Assembly (NCBI GenBank): GCA_947359465.1
Contig: OX375878.1
Span: 84,914,377-84,978,376 of the forward strand
Source of the DNA: Metellina segmentata
Lineage: Eukaryota; Arthropoda; Arachnida; Araneae; Tetragnathidae
DNA length: 64,000 bases
Direction of reading: 5' to 3'
The notes beneath the pieces are model-generated. The model made no database searches and had not been told where the DNA came from. It saw only the letters and a program-made list of their open reading frames with translations. Shown here piece after piece: positions 52,201 through 61,042 of this stretch (its first letter is position 1; every line of letters starts with the position of its first letter). Position numbers and translations under genes: made by a program.

Positions 52201-55200
52201 TCCTTGTCCCGTCTTTATTAATCTTCATCCCCCTAAAGTGTCCCGTCCGGAGTCTTGTTAGTTTGCTGGTGAGAGTTCTACTGGTACTGATTTCGGGGAT
52301 TTGGTGTTTGATTTTGATTTTCCTATCGTTGCGTTTTGCCCTAGCCACTGAATTGATATCGCTAAGAATGACATGAGTAACCTTGTTGGTGTTTAAAAAT
52401 GGTTTCATGTCACTTTATTTTATGAATTTAATTTTTCAGCCGATTTTTAAAGAAACAGCTAATATTTAACGGGTAGAGAACTTGGTTTCGTCCTCTGGCT
52501 TAAATTGAAGAATTTCATGGTTGTAATACATTAAATAACAAATTCATTTTTTAAGTTGAATAATTAATATGTTGAATTATTTGAATAAGTTAAATGCAAA
52601 ATTACTTGTGATTTGTGTATTAAATTTTACAGTGTACAATTCTTAAATTGGTTTTTATTATTGGCTATTGAATGCTAAATTATTTCTTGGTTTTTCACCT
52701 TAAAAAGGGCGTGAATTGCTTAAGTATTACCTGGAAATTTGTCTACAAAACGTGGAAAAGTCAGGGAATTTTATTTCTGAAATAGAGGGAACCCTGTTTA
52801 ATGCAACTTTACATATGTATTGTAATGCACAGTACTTGTATAATTTTGGCTGAAACACACACCTGTCAGTACGATTAACTTTTTTCTCAAACATTTAGTG
52901 TCTTGAATTCTTTATCTGTTGTATCTTGAACTTACGTGAGTTAATGTCAAATTGTTTTAAGAACTTGTATTATGTGGTGAAAGAATTTTTACTTTCATCA
53001 CTTGCATTTTCAAATTTTTCTTCTACAAATTGCATTGTTTAGTTATGGTTGCTTGAGATCGTACTACAATGTTGTTATCAATATCTGTGTGTCATTTTGT
53101 CAGGAATAGTACATCCACTTTCAATTACGATTTCAAATAAATTCACTGGAATCTGCATCCGAGTCCTTGTTTCTGACTTTGTTACGTTTGTCATCTGACA
53201 CAAACCTTGAATGTTTGAAGACCATTCCACTGTAACAAGTTATTGATGGTAGCATATGAATCTCCAATTAGTAAATGAGGATTTAATAACATTGCTGTCT
53301 GTGGAGGCTAATTGGGATTGAAGAAAATTGGCCATTTGATGTAAGGTTTTACTGTGTATAATTCAATTTATAAAGCATGGAAACCTTGTAAAAGTAAAAC
53401 TTGTATTAATTAAGGTAATACATTTGTGTGAAAGCTCGTGGTAAATTATTTTTGACAAAATCATTTTTAGATAGTTGAAAACAATATGTATGTAATGTTT
53501 TAACATTGTTCAAAATTGATTACTTTTGCATTACAAATTTCCGAGAATTAATGTAATTTCTTTTACTGTATGGTGTACTTATTGTATGGCACCATTAACT
53601 TTTCAATTTGTTGATACAAGTATATATTTTAAGTTTTAGCTTTTCTGAAAATGTTTTCTGGGTTTATTTATCCATTTTAATGTTTTTCCTTTATAGCCAT
53701 ATAGTAGTGATAAACCATGTTCTGGATGCTCTTCTAATGTTACTGCTAAAACTGGCTCACATTGGGAAGGTGGTAAAGGATGTAGAAACAAAATCAAAAT
53801 GGCCAGGTATATTTTAACTTTATTGTTTTTCCATGTCTTGAATGTATCAGTATTTTTATGTGTTTGGACACGTCAATCCATCCCGTTAGGTACAGCAGGG
53901 GTCTCAGTACAATGGACTATTAGTCGCGGTGCTGGTACTCTCCGGAGTCACCCCTTTAACAAGTCATAATCCATCCCGTTCTGTGCTTGATGAGTTGACA
54001 ATAAAACTCAGGATTAGCTAACAGGTTTATCAACAGTAAATAATAATAGCAGTATTAACTGTGAGGTTGGTGCTCAACAGGCAGTCGTCTCGTATGCAAC
54101 ATAAAATAAAACAGGTGGTTAAGAAGCCCTTGGAACATAAACATGTGGGCACGATGACACCTCGGTAGGTTGGGTTATCTGCGCTCCATCTCTTGGGAAA
54201 ATACTCAACATCTTGCTTATGTGATACATTGTCTAAGAGTATTTGTTTGAACCATTTCTCTTTGTATTGAGCTCGATGAAATATCTATTCTATGTGTTTC
54301 TTTTGCATTGTAATTCACACCATAAATTTTGTGGAAATTCACATATAACCTGCTGGAGATGTTTGAAAATAACATTAAAACTTGCAAAGCAACCCCGTCC
54401 ACAGTTGCAGCACGTCCTAATATCTGAATTACAACTACTTAGAAAACTGGGTCTAGCTTTGTGGTTCATGCATGCTGCAAATATAACCATGATATGCTAG
54501 ACTAGGTGAGAGATGACCCCAACTTTTGTATTACCTACTCTCCAGTTTTAATATGCCTTTGAACTGCAACCAAAACATTATGTGCCTCTTGCAGTGATTA
54601 TAATTAGACTAGATCAGGTACATATAATTAGATACTTGTGGATACAATGTATATGAGTTATATTTGAAATTAAGCATGCTTTATACAAATGCAATACGTA
54701 CCTGTTCGACAGATTGTTAAAAATCTAATTATGATATTTATGCTTGCAATGAAATACATGTTTCATTTTCTCTATCCTGTACCAAATTGTAAAGATAATA
54801 AATACCAGTTGATCAAGGAAAAGTAGTTGACATGTAATATAGTTGGTGATTTTACATTGATTATTATCTTTCAACAAGATTGTATTTGTAATTATTAGTT
54901 TGTTATAATCTGAAATCCATCAAAGACATTTGACATGGCTTAAGTTCATTAATGTTTTTAATGATAGATGAGTTATATTTTTATATTCATTGATTTCAAT
55001 TCAATTAATTTAATGTTGTACAATTGACTAATGCAATTCACTATTATGCCTTTATTTTGAAATTTATAACATCAAATATTGCATACAAAAAACATTTAAG
55101 CATGTGCATCTCTACTATTAAAAAAAGTGTTTGTATGTATGTTTGTTTGTTATGTGCACACGTTCCTGACGAATCTATGGCACTTACAGTAATGGGATTT

Positions 55201-56313
55201 GGCACACTGGTAGTCGAAATATTTTACAATTTTTCTACGAAGCCCGAATTTTAAAATTCAATCTAGAACATTTTAAAATGAATTTTTAAGTTAACTATTA
55301 TTGTTTTCTTAAGAATGCCAACAGAATAAAAGATTACAGATTCTAAATTTATTTATTCTGCTTCATTTTGAGGAGGAACGATTTGTCAGCAGACTAAAAA
55401 AAAGTTTAACAGTAGTTATGTACTTCTTTTTTCTATCTCCTAGATCGTTAGAGTAAAAATTTCCAACATATTTGAAATCTGCAGAAAATTTCACATTAGA
55501 TCGATACCTAAAAATATGATTATCTTTAAATAAATCATTTTTAAAGTGAAACTTTTATATTTTTTGCAATATGAATTTGACCTTGATCGTGTTTGAGAAA
55601 TCACAGATTCCATTTCCTGCCCTCAAACAATGGAATTGTTTGTCCAGTAACAAATAAAAAATTTTTGACTGGCATTGTTTAGTTCTTTTTTGTAAAATCG
55701 GGATTGTTAAAGATAAATTAAAAAATTCATCGGATTTGAAGTCTGGAAAGTGTTACACCACATAGATATCTTACATTTGATTTTCTTTTAATAAATAATG
55801 TTTCAATTAAATATTTATATTTTCATAGGAGATAGTGACGTCACGCCGATTGGATCTCTTCGCAATTCGAATTTGACAATGACAAGGCCATCATGGCGTC
55901 GCCCATGGTGGCCTCTTGAAATGGAAATTCATAGGCTATTGGAATAAATTCCCTACGAATTCTCATTTGGTTTGCAAAACAAACCGAAGCAAACCAACAC
56001 CACGCACAACACCATGATGGCTGTCATCTAGTAGGCTACGAATTCCCATTTGGTTTGTGAAGCAAACCAAATGGGAATAAATGGAATGTTAGCACCCTAT
56101 TTGTAGAAATCACTGGGGGTTAGAGAGCAGTGGTCAACCTGACCCCATGAAAAGAACTGGCCACTCAGTGGGCTAGTTAAAATTATTATGTATGTTTGTT
56201 TGATTTTTACAGCTAAAAAGTGTTCTTTTTTCAGAGATGATAAAAAGAAATATGCTGGGAGTTCTAAAACTGTGTCTAAAAAGTCACAAAATTCCGGAAA
56301 GAAAAAGAAATGA
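28205..56313 (+). CDS. CCCH / RWD-like / CHY zinc-finger protein, complete, 11 coding exons
   Basis: Exons: 28205-29232, 30312-30414, 36302-36361, 37707-37762, 39729-39873, 42243-42794, 43202-43310, 45879-45999, 50848-50962, 53697-53806, 56235-56313. They total 2478 nt = 825 codons plus TGA, and all phases fit. Residues about 38-57, 119-137 and 172-190 are three CCCH fingers (C-x8-C-x5-C-x3-H, then two C-x7-C-x5-C-x3-H), the class that usually binds RNA. A low-complexity Ser/Asn linker follows. Residues about 330-450 look like an RWD-type fold (FPENYPVE, then LRHLDENIFDWLNQRHAQS). Exons 6-7 carry several CxxC pairs. Exons 8-10 form a CHY zinc finger: CKHY, RWFRFPCC, CDLCHEE, MICGFCSKEQ, CSGC, WEGGKGCR. 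The tail is Lys-rich (KKSQNSGKKKK). The arrangement recalls the fission yeast C18H10.09 family; molecular function unknown to me. RNA binding plus a ubiquitin or redox-related role would be inference only. Confidence 0.92.
29308..29822. mobile_element. hAT-like MITE with CAGGGGTGA ends
   Basis: Inverted ends CAGGGGTGAAATTC / (complement) CAGGGGTGATAACAG; flanks TACCTTG and TACTTTG look like a decayed target duplication. Non-coding, in intron 1 of the CCCH/CHY gene, and itself carries the inner element at 29468-29709. Confidence 0.55.
29468..29709. mobile_element. Inner MITE with CAGTGGTGCA ends
   Basis: Inverted ends CAGTGGTGCAGCC and (complement) CAGTGGTGCAACC, 242 bp. The two halves repeat a motif around TTTATAGTGGACTTTATAGAG / TTTAGTGGACTTTAAAGAGC. 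Nested inside the CAGGGGTGA element. Confidence 0.5.
30005..30190 (+). repeat. SINE fragment (tRNA-like B box)
   Basis: Contains CCCTTGTGCCTTAAAACCAA (shared with the repeat at 9247), then TAGCTGAGTTGCTAATGCC and GGTTCAAACC, resembling tRNA A and B boxes. Order and truncation suggest a composite or broken copy. Confidence 0.45.
30658..31765. mobile_element. Tc1/mariner-like element with about 230-bp inverted repeats
   Basis: Left arm (about 30665-30900) and right arm (about 31530-31760) are inverted copies, for example ACAGAACAAAACGGAAGGTA against TACCTTCCGTTTTGTTCTGC, and GGGCCGTCTTCATATTAAAT against ATTTAATTTGAAGACAGCCC. Between them the minus strand encodes a Tc1/mariner transposase C-terminal stub (RHLQQVIDCGGHYTR at about 31005-31060). 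Internally deleted; in intron 2 of the CCCH/CHY gene. Confidence 0.7.
32183..32200. repeat. (TA)n microsatellite
   Basis: Simple TA run directly left of the AGGGTGTCCC element. Another TA run (about 34829-34843) lies directly right of it, so the element probably inserted into a TA tract. Confidence 0.9.
32789..33968 (-). pseudogene. Broken transposase-like gene of the AGGGTGTCCC element
   Basis: Read on the minus strand: 33968-33747 (VTVHYDGKLLPCLD), a shifted stretch near 33700-33650 (CDTTASNTGLLNGAC), 33625-33275 (LLFAYRHHVYELDRKSVFES ... FRDNWKSINP) and 33274-32789 (MAKAIYSLKICLLQSRFKMS ... SQHQWYLSEEIAVLSLFD). The pieces run in the order of one protein. A conserved Asp before TTASNTG and the RHHVYEL block suggest a DDE-type transposase core, which is inference. 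I do not know the family name. Confidence 0.55.
34110..34450 (+). repeat. tRNA-derived SINE inside the AGGGTGTCCC element
   Basis: Head with TATAGTGTTTAAGGTG and a perfect B box, GGTTCGAATCC (34197-34207). Body: CACCTTAAATCTGTCGTGGC, GTGTGGAAGCTTGGAGAGTG, ACCGTGGCTCAAAATTACG. The same body recurs at about 60590-60985. Not a tRNA gene, as the acceptor stem half is absent. Confidence 0.7.
34844..36165 (-). mobile_element. Helitron-like element, family B, with duplicated 3' end
   Basis: On the minus strand the 3' end is a GC-rich block (GGCGAGCGTAAGCGAGCAGG ... ) finishing CTAG before a T at 34844. The same block is repeated about 160 bp inside (35000-35100), each with GGGGATTGCTACGCAATCCC-type dyads and GGTTTGGTTCGCAAACC. 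Further in, a block of about 210 bp is tandemly duplicated (35480-35590 and 35690-35780; TCTGAGGTATACTGCG). Left (5') end not certain. Non-coding. Confidence 0.6.
36166..38399 (+). other. CCCH/CHY introns 2-4, no element seen
   Basis: Holds exons 3 (36302-36361) and 4 (37707-37762). Otherwise AT-rich without recognisable repeats. Confidence 0.5.
38400..39320 (-). mobile_element. Non-autonomous Helitron, family A
   Basis: Reverse orientation: 5' end TCTCTACTATTATAAAAGG at 39320, 3' end GCTAGCCACGCAGTGGGTAG at 38400 (CTAG decayed to GTAG). About 921 bp. Contains two to three copies of the AGATTTCAAATCCGTTGAA module and the box TGTGTGCCAAATCTCATTGC. In the intron before exon 5 of the CCCH/CHY gene. 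Confidence 0.72.
40016..40830 (+). mobile_element. 5'-truncated Tc1-family element with broken transposase
   Basis: Frames in order: GADWEHIVFSDEFCFQLCPG (first catalytic Asp), VWRRPEQRGDPALTIACH, then HYGSGVPSPLID and a shifted stretch around 40385 that would hold the second Asp, then SRSPDLSPIEHIWDVMRRRL (Glu) and MPRWVTACIQARGGPMPY, stop at 40670. At least two frameshifts. The HTH half and left terminus are missing. A different Tc1 lineage from the 3.2 kb copy. Confidence 0.8.
41026..42134 (+). mobile_element. Repeat with CAGGGTTCCCAC ends, copy 2
   Basis: Left CAGGGTTCCCACAGTCCTTG, right (complement) GGTTCCCACACCTTTATCC. Inside: several GTCCTTGAAA subterminal motifs, an open frame 41237-41521 (start MKPMIPALTLQDILVMLCLD) similar to the frame in copy 1, and the Helitron-like module GCAGATTTCAAATCCGTTGA near 41580. 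No transposase recognised. Confidence 0.65.
43590..43800 (+). repeat. tRNA-derived SINE fragment
   Basis: B-box-like TGTTCGAATCCCAGACTGGG at about 43646, preceded by GGTTACTGGTTAGCCCTGACC as degenerate A box; then a SINE body with TTCGAAATCCACTTTAAACC. In intron 7 of the CCCH/CHY gene. Confidence 0.5.
44142..45766 (-). mobile_element. Probable pogo-type element with GGGTAATTGTAAACA boxes
   Basis: Ends AGGGTAGGATAAGGCGGGGT (left) and AGTAGGGTCAGGTGGGGTAA (right, complement), both running into GGGTAATTGTAAACA. That box occurs seven times in the element in both orientations. On the minus strand around 45250-44700 a broken frame gives VLTTD-stop-VLSHLKEAEEKRNKRKPG and a Cys-rich end, like the tail of pogo/Tigger transposases. 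The catalytic part is missing. In intron 7 of the CCCH/CHY gene. Confidence 0.6.
46780..46960 (+). repeat. tRNA-derived SINE fragment
   Basis: GGAAGGTTCCTGGCTTGAAT resembles the B-box region of the SINE at 34187 (GGAAGGTTCCTGGTTCGAAT). The body differs (GGTCGCCCATTGAGTGCTCC). Confidence 0.5.
47419..48853 (+). mobile_element. Internally deleted piggyBac-type element
   Basis: TTAA at 47415-47418 and 48854-48857 flanks CCCATTAAGGCCCAGCGTCC (left) and CCCATTAACCCCCAAATTAT (right, complement). The palindromic box CCAGCGTCCTCATTTGAGGA and variants occur at 47430, 47775 (inverted) and 48703. A short frame at about 47970-48069 after an acceptor-like AG gives VHEYLFSEQNE and IPPNVDELTDLEDLDG, like the acidic N-terminus of piggyBac transposases; the catalytic core is deleted. 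Confidence 0.75.
49638..50431 (-). mobile_element. Non-autonomous Helitron, family A
   Basis: Reverse orientation: 5' end TCTCTACTATTATAAAAGG at 50431 after an A, 3' end CGCCGAGCTAG at 49638 before a T. The terminal hairpin seen in the 7.3 and 38.4 kb copies is missing here. The body is colinear with the 38.4 kb copy (GGCAAGGTCACGTGGGTAGA, TTTCTTCTCTCTCCGGAA). Confidence 0.72.
51167..51440 (+). repeat. tRNA-derived SINE
   Basis: Head GAGCCGTGGTAGCTCAGTCA then GTAGAGCG (A box) and GGGTTTTGTCC (B-box position). Body contains TTTCCATACCAAATCAATAC and CTCTGGGGGT, as in the SINE at 20.6-21.0 kb. The head resembles a tRNA but the 3' half does not fold back, so it is not called as a tRNA gene. Confidence 0.7.
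51854..52796. mobile_element. Transposon with CAGGGTTCCC-type ends carrying a LINE fragment
   Basis: Left CAGAATTCCCACGGGTCAGG, right (complement) CAGGGTTCCCTCTATTTCAG; subterminal GGACCTGGAAAAT and GTGGAAAAGTCAGGG motifs. The ends recall the repeats at 19.3 and 41.0 kb but the body differs. It contains the LINE tail at 52022-52408. Confidence 0.55.
52022..52408 (-). pseudogene. LINE 3' fragment (region after RNase H)
   Basis: The 128-codon minus-strand frame includes TLTSKLTRLRTGHFRGMKIN, then CLCKNCPDIELTPKHLFTCP. A Leu-Arg-x-Gly-His motif followed by a CxxC...H...C knuckle is typical of the C-terminus of chelicerate non-LTR retrotransposon polyproteins. After the stop comes a short tail ending ACCAACCAACAAAC near 51980. 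5'-truncated, as LINE insertions usually are. Confidence 0.6.
52797..55108 (+). other. CCCH/CHY intron sequence around exon 10
   Basis: AT-rich, except about 53870-54200, a GC-richer block (AATCCATCCCGTTAGGTACA and again AATCCATCCCGTTCTGTGC about 70 bp later) that looks like part of an unidentified repeat. Confidence 0.45.
55109..55770 (+). mobile_element. Helitron family A, decayed 3' end
   Basis: 5' end TCTCTACTATTA after an A at 55109, then GGGATTTGGCACACTGGTAG and two AACGGATTTGAAATCT-type modules. The usual CTAG hairpin is not found; the sequence runs into another repeat at about 55830. Confidence 0.55.
55830..56090. repeat. Helitron family B-like fragment with perfect hairpin
   Basis: Contains GACGTCACGCCGATTGGATC and duplicated GAATTCYCATTTGGTTTG blocks. 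CCCATTTGGTTTG at 56045-56057 pairs perfectly with CAAACCAAATGGG at 56063-56075. The same ATTTGGTTTG / CAAACC words occur at the ends of the family B Helitron at 34.8 kb. Confidence 0.5.
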
Positions 56314-56355
56314 GACAAGCTATTTATATACATTGTGTAAACCTGTTGCTGTGTA

Positions 56356-56361
56356 AATAAA
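56356..56361 (+). terminator. Poly(A) signal AATAAA of the CCCH/CHY gene
   Basis: A canonical AATAAA lies 43 bp after the TGA, followed by T-rich sequence. This gives a very short 3'UTR. Confidence 0.6.
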
Positions 56362-56479
56362 TATTTTTATATTTGTCTAAAACTTTCAAATATATTTGGC
56401 ATTGATGTTATCCATGCAAAGTTTTTTCCAAAATTAAAATGTCCTTATTTCTTCTGTTTGCACCCTATCACAGTTTAAA

Positions 56480-57706
56480 GGGGTCTGGGACTCAAAATTC
56501 CAAAATCTTCTATTTTAAAGTTTTTATTCTGAAATTTTTTTCTGTTGGCATATATTGTATTTTACAATTATAACTATTTTAAATTTTCAAAATTTCGAAT
56601 TTTTTTTTAATTAAATTTTTTTTTAAATAGAAAATTTTGATGTTGGGTAAAATGGATATATCTTAAAATATTTTATAACAAATCACTCCATTTTTGCATT
56701 TATTAACTCTAAAACGTTCATACTATAAACCGTCTTCATAATTTTTGGTTAAAACGATTTAAAAAAATGTTTTTTTTAATATTTTGTTCAAAAACTATAT
56801 AAAACGCATATATACAAAGTTCGAAAAATTATATTAAAATATCAAATAAATATAAAATATCATATATATATATATATAATTGCTGACAACAAATTAAATA
56901 AATATATTTGAAAAGTAATTGTAGAAAATTTAATTTATTTATGACAAGTAGTGTTTAAGTTATATCTATTTTTCGCTATCAAAATCCCATTTAACAGAAA
57001 AGGAGAAAAAGAGTTTAAAATTATCAAAATAGTCAAGCTATTAAAAAGTACTTTTGTGCACTTTATGTTTGTTTGAAATTCTGGATAGTATTGTGTATTA
57101 TTTCTTAGTTTTACTACTTCATTCAATTCAATTTTAGCAAGTTGGACTTTTTCCTATAACCTTTTAAAACTATTTGTGGTCTTCATCATCGTTTTCCTAA
57201 ACTGCCTACAATCCTTTTTGGAAAGCGTTATTGAAGGTTTTTCAGGAGTAAATAAAGAAGATTCTAATACATTTTTGTACACTGTATGTCAATCCTTTGT
57301 TGCCTTATCCATAATGGCCCTTTCTGCGGCTATAGTTACACATACCTTAATAGCATTCCAAGATTTTGAACAACGATTCCAAATCATGCTACAAAGCGAT
57401 TCATTGCGGTTTTGGGTTTCCCAATCAGATCAGAACACTTCAAAAGTGTTCTTGGCGTAGTTTATTTGAGTTAGAAATAAAAAAAGCTGAAACAGCAGAA
57501 AATGTTGACTCCAAAACAGTTTGTTTACATTATCTGATGGGTGAAGCTCGTTTGATTTACAGCTGTTATGTTATAAAAAACCGAATATTTCCAATTCTGC
57601 TGATGGTAGAAACAAATTTTAGGTGTAATTTTATTCAAAAATATCTATATTATTTTTAAAGATTAAAAAAAAATTGGAATTTTTTATATTTTGAGTCCCA
57701 GACGCC
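56480..57706 (+). mobile_element. Unclassified DNA transposon with GTCTGGGACTCAAAA ends
   Basis: GGTCTGGGACTCAAAATTCC at 56482 and its counterpart TTTTGAGTCCCAGAC at 57689-57703 form inverted ends. Overlapping frames at 57176-57460 and 57366-57659 hold a broken coding remnant (VTHTLIAFQDFEQRF, WRSLFELEIKKAETAENVD) with a frame change near 57450. Family unknown to me. It starts about 120 bp after the CCCH/CHY poly(A) signal. Confidence 0.6.
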
Positions 57707-58803
57707 TGTTGGACCCAGTAGCTGAAATACTATTTCTCACCATTTTCATGCAATGTTTGACAAGTTCATTAAGTTTGTCAATATCACATTCAAAACACTT
57801 AGTGGCAAACAGGCACTGACTTCTACTATGAAGTAAAATTCAAGGTAACATAACCTATATTGACCTATTTGTAATTCACCTTATTATGAATCACCTATCT
57901 TTTGAAGACTTTAGTTCATATTCACTGCTTATTTACTCCACTTTTTTTGTAAAAATTATCAAAACAGCATGCCAGGAATTTTGGACTCATAATAAAATAT
58001 GAATGCAAGTTTAATATGATTATTTTATTTTTCTTATTCATTATTTTATGCTTGTGAGGTGTTTTTGCATGAAAATTGTTACGTTTTACGGTTATAATTT
58101 TGCTGATCTTTTGACTTGAAATTCTTTCTTTAGTGAACAGTTATGTACTTTCTGAACTTGTCACATGTTCCATATTTTTAGTCACCGCAATTTTTTAAAA
58201 ATCTTCATCTTTGAATTATTTGTCTTCTATTTTCTACTTCCATTATCTATTTTTGAGTCTCTATCTCTGAAATTGAACATTACAGTTGCTGTTCCTTAAA
58301 ATGCATCAAACTATCAAAATAATTTAAAACTTAATAAAAAATTTTATTAAGGTGAAGGTTTATGGATATGTACTATTGATTAGAATGTTCTTACTTTTTT
58401 TATTGATCTTAAAGATTTGTCAATATGGCCGAGTACCTTCATAATTTGATGTTGAACTCGGAATTCTAATCCTTTAAATTCAAGCTTAAGAAGGAAATGT
58501 ACACTTCAAAGAAAGAAAATGTTGCATGAAACATTCAGTTGCTACTCCAACTCTGAAGTACTAAAACTTATAACTTTGAGGAATATTTTATTTAAAAAAA
58601 ATGAAAGTCAACGCAAAAAATTTAAGCTATTGTTTTGCAACCTGTTTCATAATTTTTCATGTTGCTAAAATCCAATTTTAGCTTGTGCCGTGTTAAAAAT
58701 GCCGGATAAAGAAGCATGTGTGACAAGCATCTTCAAAGTGGTCTTTCTGTAGTTTTGCACTATAAAACCTAAGTAACCTTGTGTTTCTGTATTTGAGTGG
58801 GTA
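57707..58803. other. Intergenic, no feature seen
   Basis: AT-rich, no long frames, no element ends recognised. Confidence 0.5.
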
Positions 58804-59046
58804 ACATATGGTCTGATATGAAGCATATATTTATTTGGCTGTGCAGTTTTCTTTGAGGGGGCCCCATTGTTACTTTATGCATAACATATGGTCTGATATG
58901 AAGCATATATTTATTTGGTTGTGTAGTTTTCTTTGAGGAGGCCCATTGTTACTTTATGCATAGCATATGGTCTGATATGAAGCGTATATTTATTTGGCTG
59001 TGCAGTTTTCTTTGAGGAGGTATCATTGTTACTTTATGCATAGCAG
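58804..59046 (+). repeat. Three tandem copies of an 80-bp unit
   Basis: Each copy starts with AACATATGGTCTGATATGAA or a close variant (58804, 58883, 58962) and contains GCATATATTTATTTGG, CAGTTTTCTTTGAGG and CATTGTTACTTTATGCAT. Few differences between copies, so the duplication is fairly recent. Confidence 0.9.
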
Positions 59047-60589
59047 ACATGTTACTAATGCAACATGTTCTCTTATCAATGTTTGACTGAAAGGACTTCT
59101 CTTGGTAGTGCTAATACTGTGTTGTTTCCAGGGCTTCTGAGAAGGGAGATAGCAAGGCAGACATTCTATGAAGCCATTTCAACTTTATACTTTTGATAAC
59201 TCTTCACTTGGTTTTATTTTTCTTCTTCAGTACATTGCACTTAATGCTTTGAAAAGAAGCGATCCATGCCTCTCTTGACCTCTTTAAAAGGATTGAATGT
59301 TTACGATGCCAATGTTCATGACTTTTTCCATGAATTGTGGATGTCACCATGTTTTATCACATGCATGATTGAAGACGAATATTTCCTGCATCATGATAAA
59401 TACAACATAATGTGCAAAATTGAAGCACATGTGCCACTGTCCGAAGTTTTATTCATATAATACCTTGCAACAATCAATGAAAGAAATAATTCTATTTGAT
59501 AGAATTTCTTATATAACCTTTACTGGCTGTATAAGAAATATAGCCAGCAAACGGAAGAATTATGCCCACTGAATTCAGGGATCTTGATGTGATAAATGAA
59601 CTTCAAACTATTCCTGAATACAATTGCGATTATTTTCGAACAGGCTGCAGAGGAGAGAGTCATAGGGATTGTTTTAGGTTGGATTATCGATAGCAAAACA
59701 GTGATTAGCCCTATGGCCATGACATCTTCCAGCTTAATGTTCTCTTTCCCTGAAGAACAGCTATGTGCATAATTCTATGCAGCCGGTTCAAATCTAAGAG
59801 CGTAGATGAACAGTATGTGGCGAGATTGGGTTTTTTTACTATTGGGGGGAAAAAGGGAATGTGTGTGTAGACTCCAAAATATGAACATCCTGATTGCTAT
59901 ATATAAGACAAAATAGCGTGTCCTAATCCGTGGCCAAAAATAAAAAAATTCGTTGAGTCCCTGGACTCTGAGGCAGAGCATCGACATCTCGAAGTTTCGC
60001 CTGTTTCCCACCATTTTTAATGAACACTACTGCATACATTGAAAATTCGTCATCATAATTTTTTAAGTTGGTAATTATACACAACGCCTTGCCATATAGC
60101 GGTCTAGCTTTTATCGAACTCTAAATCTTGCTTTTTCCATGGCTAAACAAACGTGAATTTAAGAAATCCGACTAATTGCATATATAATTAGCCGGTTTGC
60201 AGTATAGACAAGTATGTGAAGTGACGTGACATGCCTGTAGTATATATATCTTAAAGTGCCGTATATCTAATTGCAAAGCGGCTGGAAGCCACGCGCTGGT
60301 CTCCAGCCGTCAAACTGATTTGAGTGCAGGCAAAATTTGTACCTCAAAAGGCTAGCGCCCTGGGGCTATAACTTATTTAGCCCTGTGGTTAGGGTGGCCT
60401 TACTCTTAACGCTTCGGATAAATTCTAATTTATTAAAGAAAAGCGTCGAAATTTGTATTATGATTTTCAAATGAGCAATGGTACGGTTTCATTATGTTTG
60501 TATTTCAATAAGTGGACCGCGGCACTCCTAGACCGTGGAAACCTAGAGTGCCTATATGGAAACCCAGTTGGAAGATTAGTATCGGTATT
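59047..60589. other. Intergenic with unidentified repeat-like segments
   Basis: 59760-60010 has a B-box-like GCCGGTTCAAATCTAAGAG and a spurious minus-strand frame. 60168-60195 is an almost perfect 28-bp palindrome (CCGACTAATTGC ... AATTAGCCGG). 60260-60420 is GC-richer. Probably pieces of mobile DNA I cannot name. Confidence 0.4.
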
Positions 60590-60985
60590 TCTAAATTAAC
60601 GTCGCTCTGGAGAAACGCAGCAGGCTATTGGCAACGGCTTTTGTCAGTCAAACCCGAAGGCAACACCACGTAATTTTGAACCAAGGTCAAATGACGAGCC
60701 TAGCTGGAAGAGTACGGATTAGCAAGCGGAGGGTTGCAAGTTCAAATCAAACCAAAGACTCTAGTGTAGAAAGGGGCTGGCGCACGTTAAATCTGTCGTG
60801 TTCTCACGTTGACATGGTGTGGAAGTTTGGAGAGTGATCTCAGGTGTGATCTTGTCATTTGATCGTGGCTCAAACTTACGTGGTGTTATCCTACAATCTT
60901 TTTCTTCTGATTTGATCCCTGGCGGTCGTAAATAGCCCGTTGTGTTGCTCCAGTTTGATATTAATTAAAATACATACATACCTAC
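60590..60985 (+). repeat. SINE copy related to 34.1 kb SINE
   Basis: Shares GCACGTTAAATCTGTCGTG, GTGTGGAAGTTTGGAGAGTG, TGATCGTGGCTCAAACTTAC, TTTGATCCCTGGCGGTCGT with the SINE at 34.1 kb. The front part contains an inverted segment (CAACACCACGTAATTTTGAA, CCAAGGTCAAATGACGAG) complementary to its own 3' part, so the insertion is rearranged. Confidence 0.65.
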
Positions 60986-61042
60986 CATTTTTCAATAAGT
61001 TACCAATAGCCCTTGCTCAAGTGTGATATCTATATATATATT

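Noticed and set aside
59775..60014. 79-codon minus-strand frame
   Set aside because: Looks like part of a repeat with a B-box-like word; no conserved domain or splice context.
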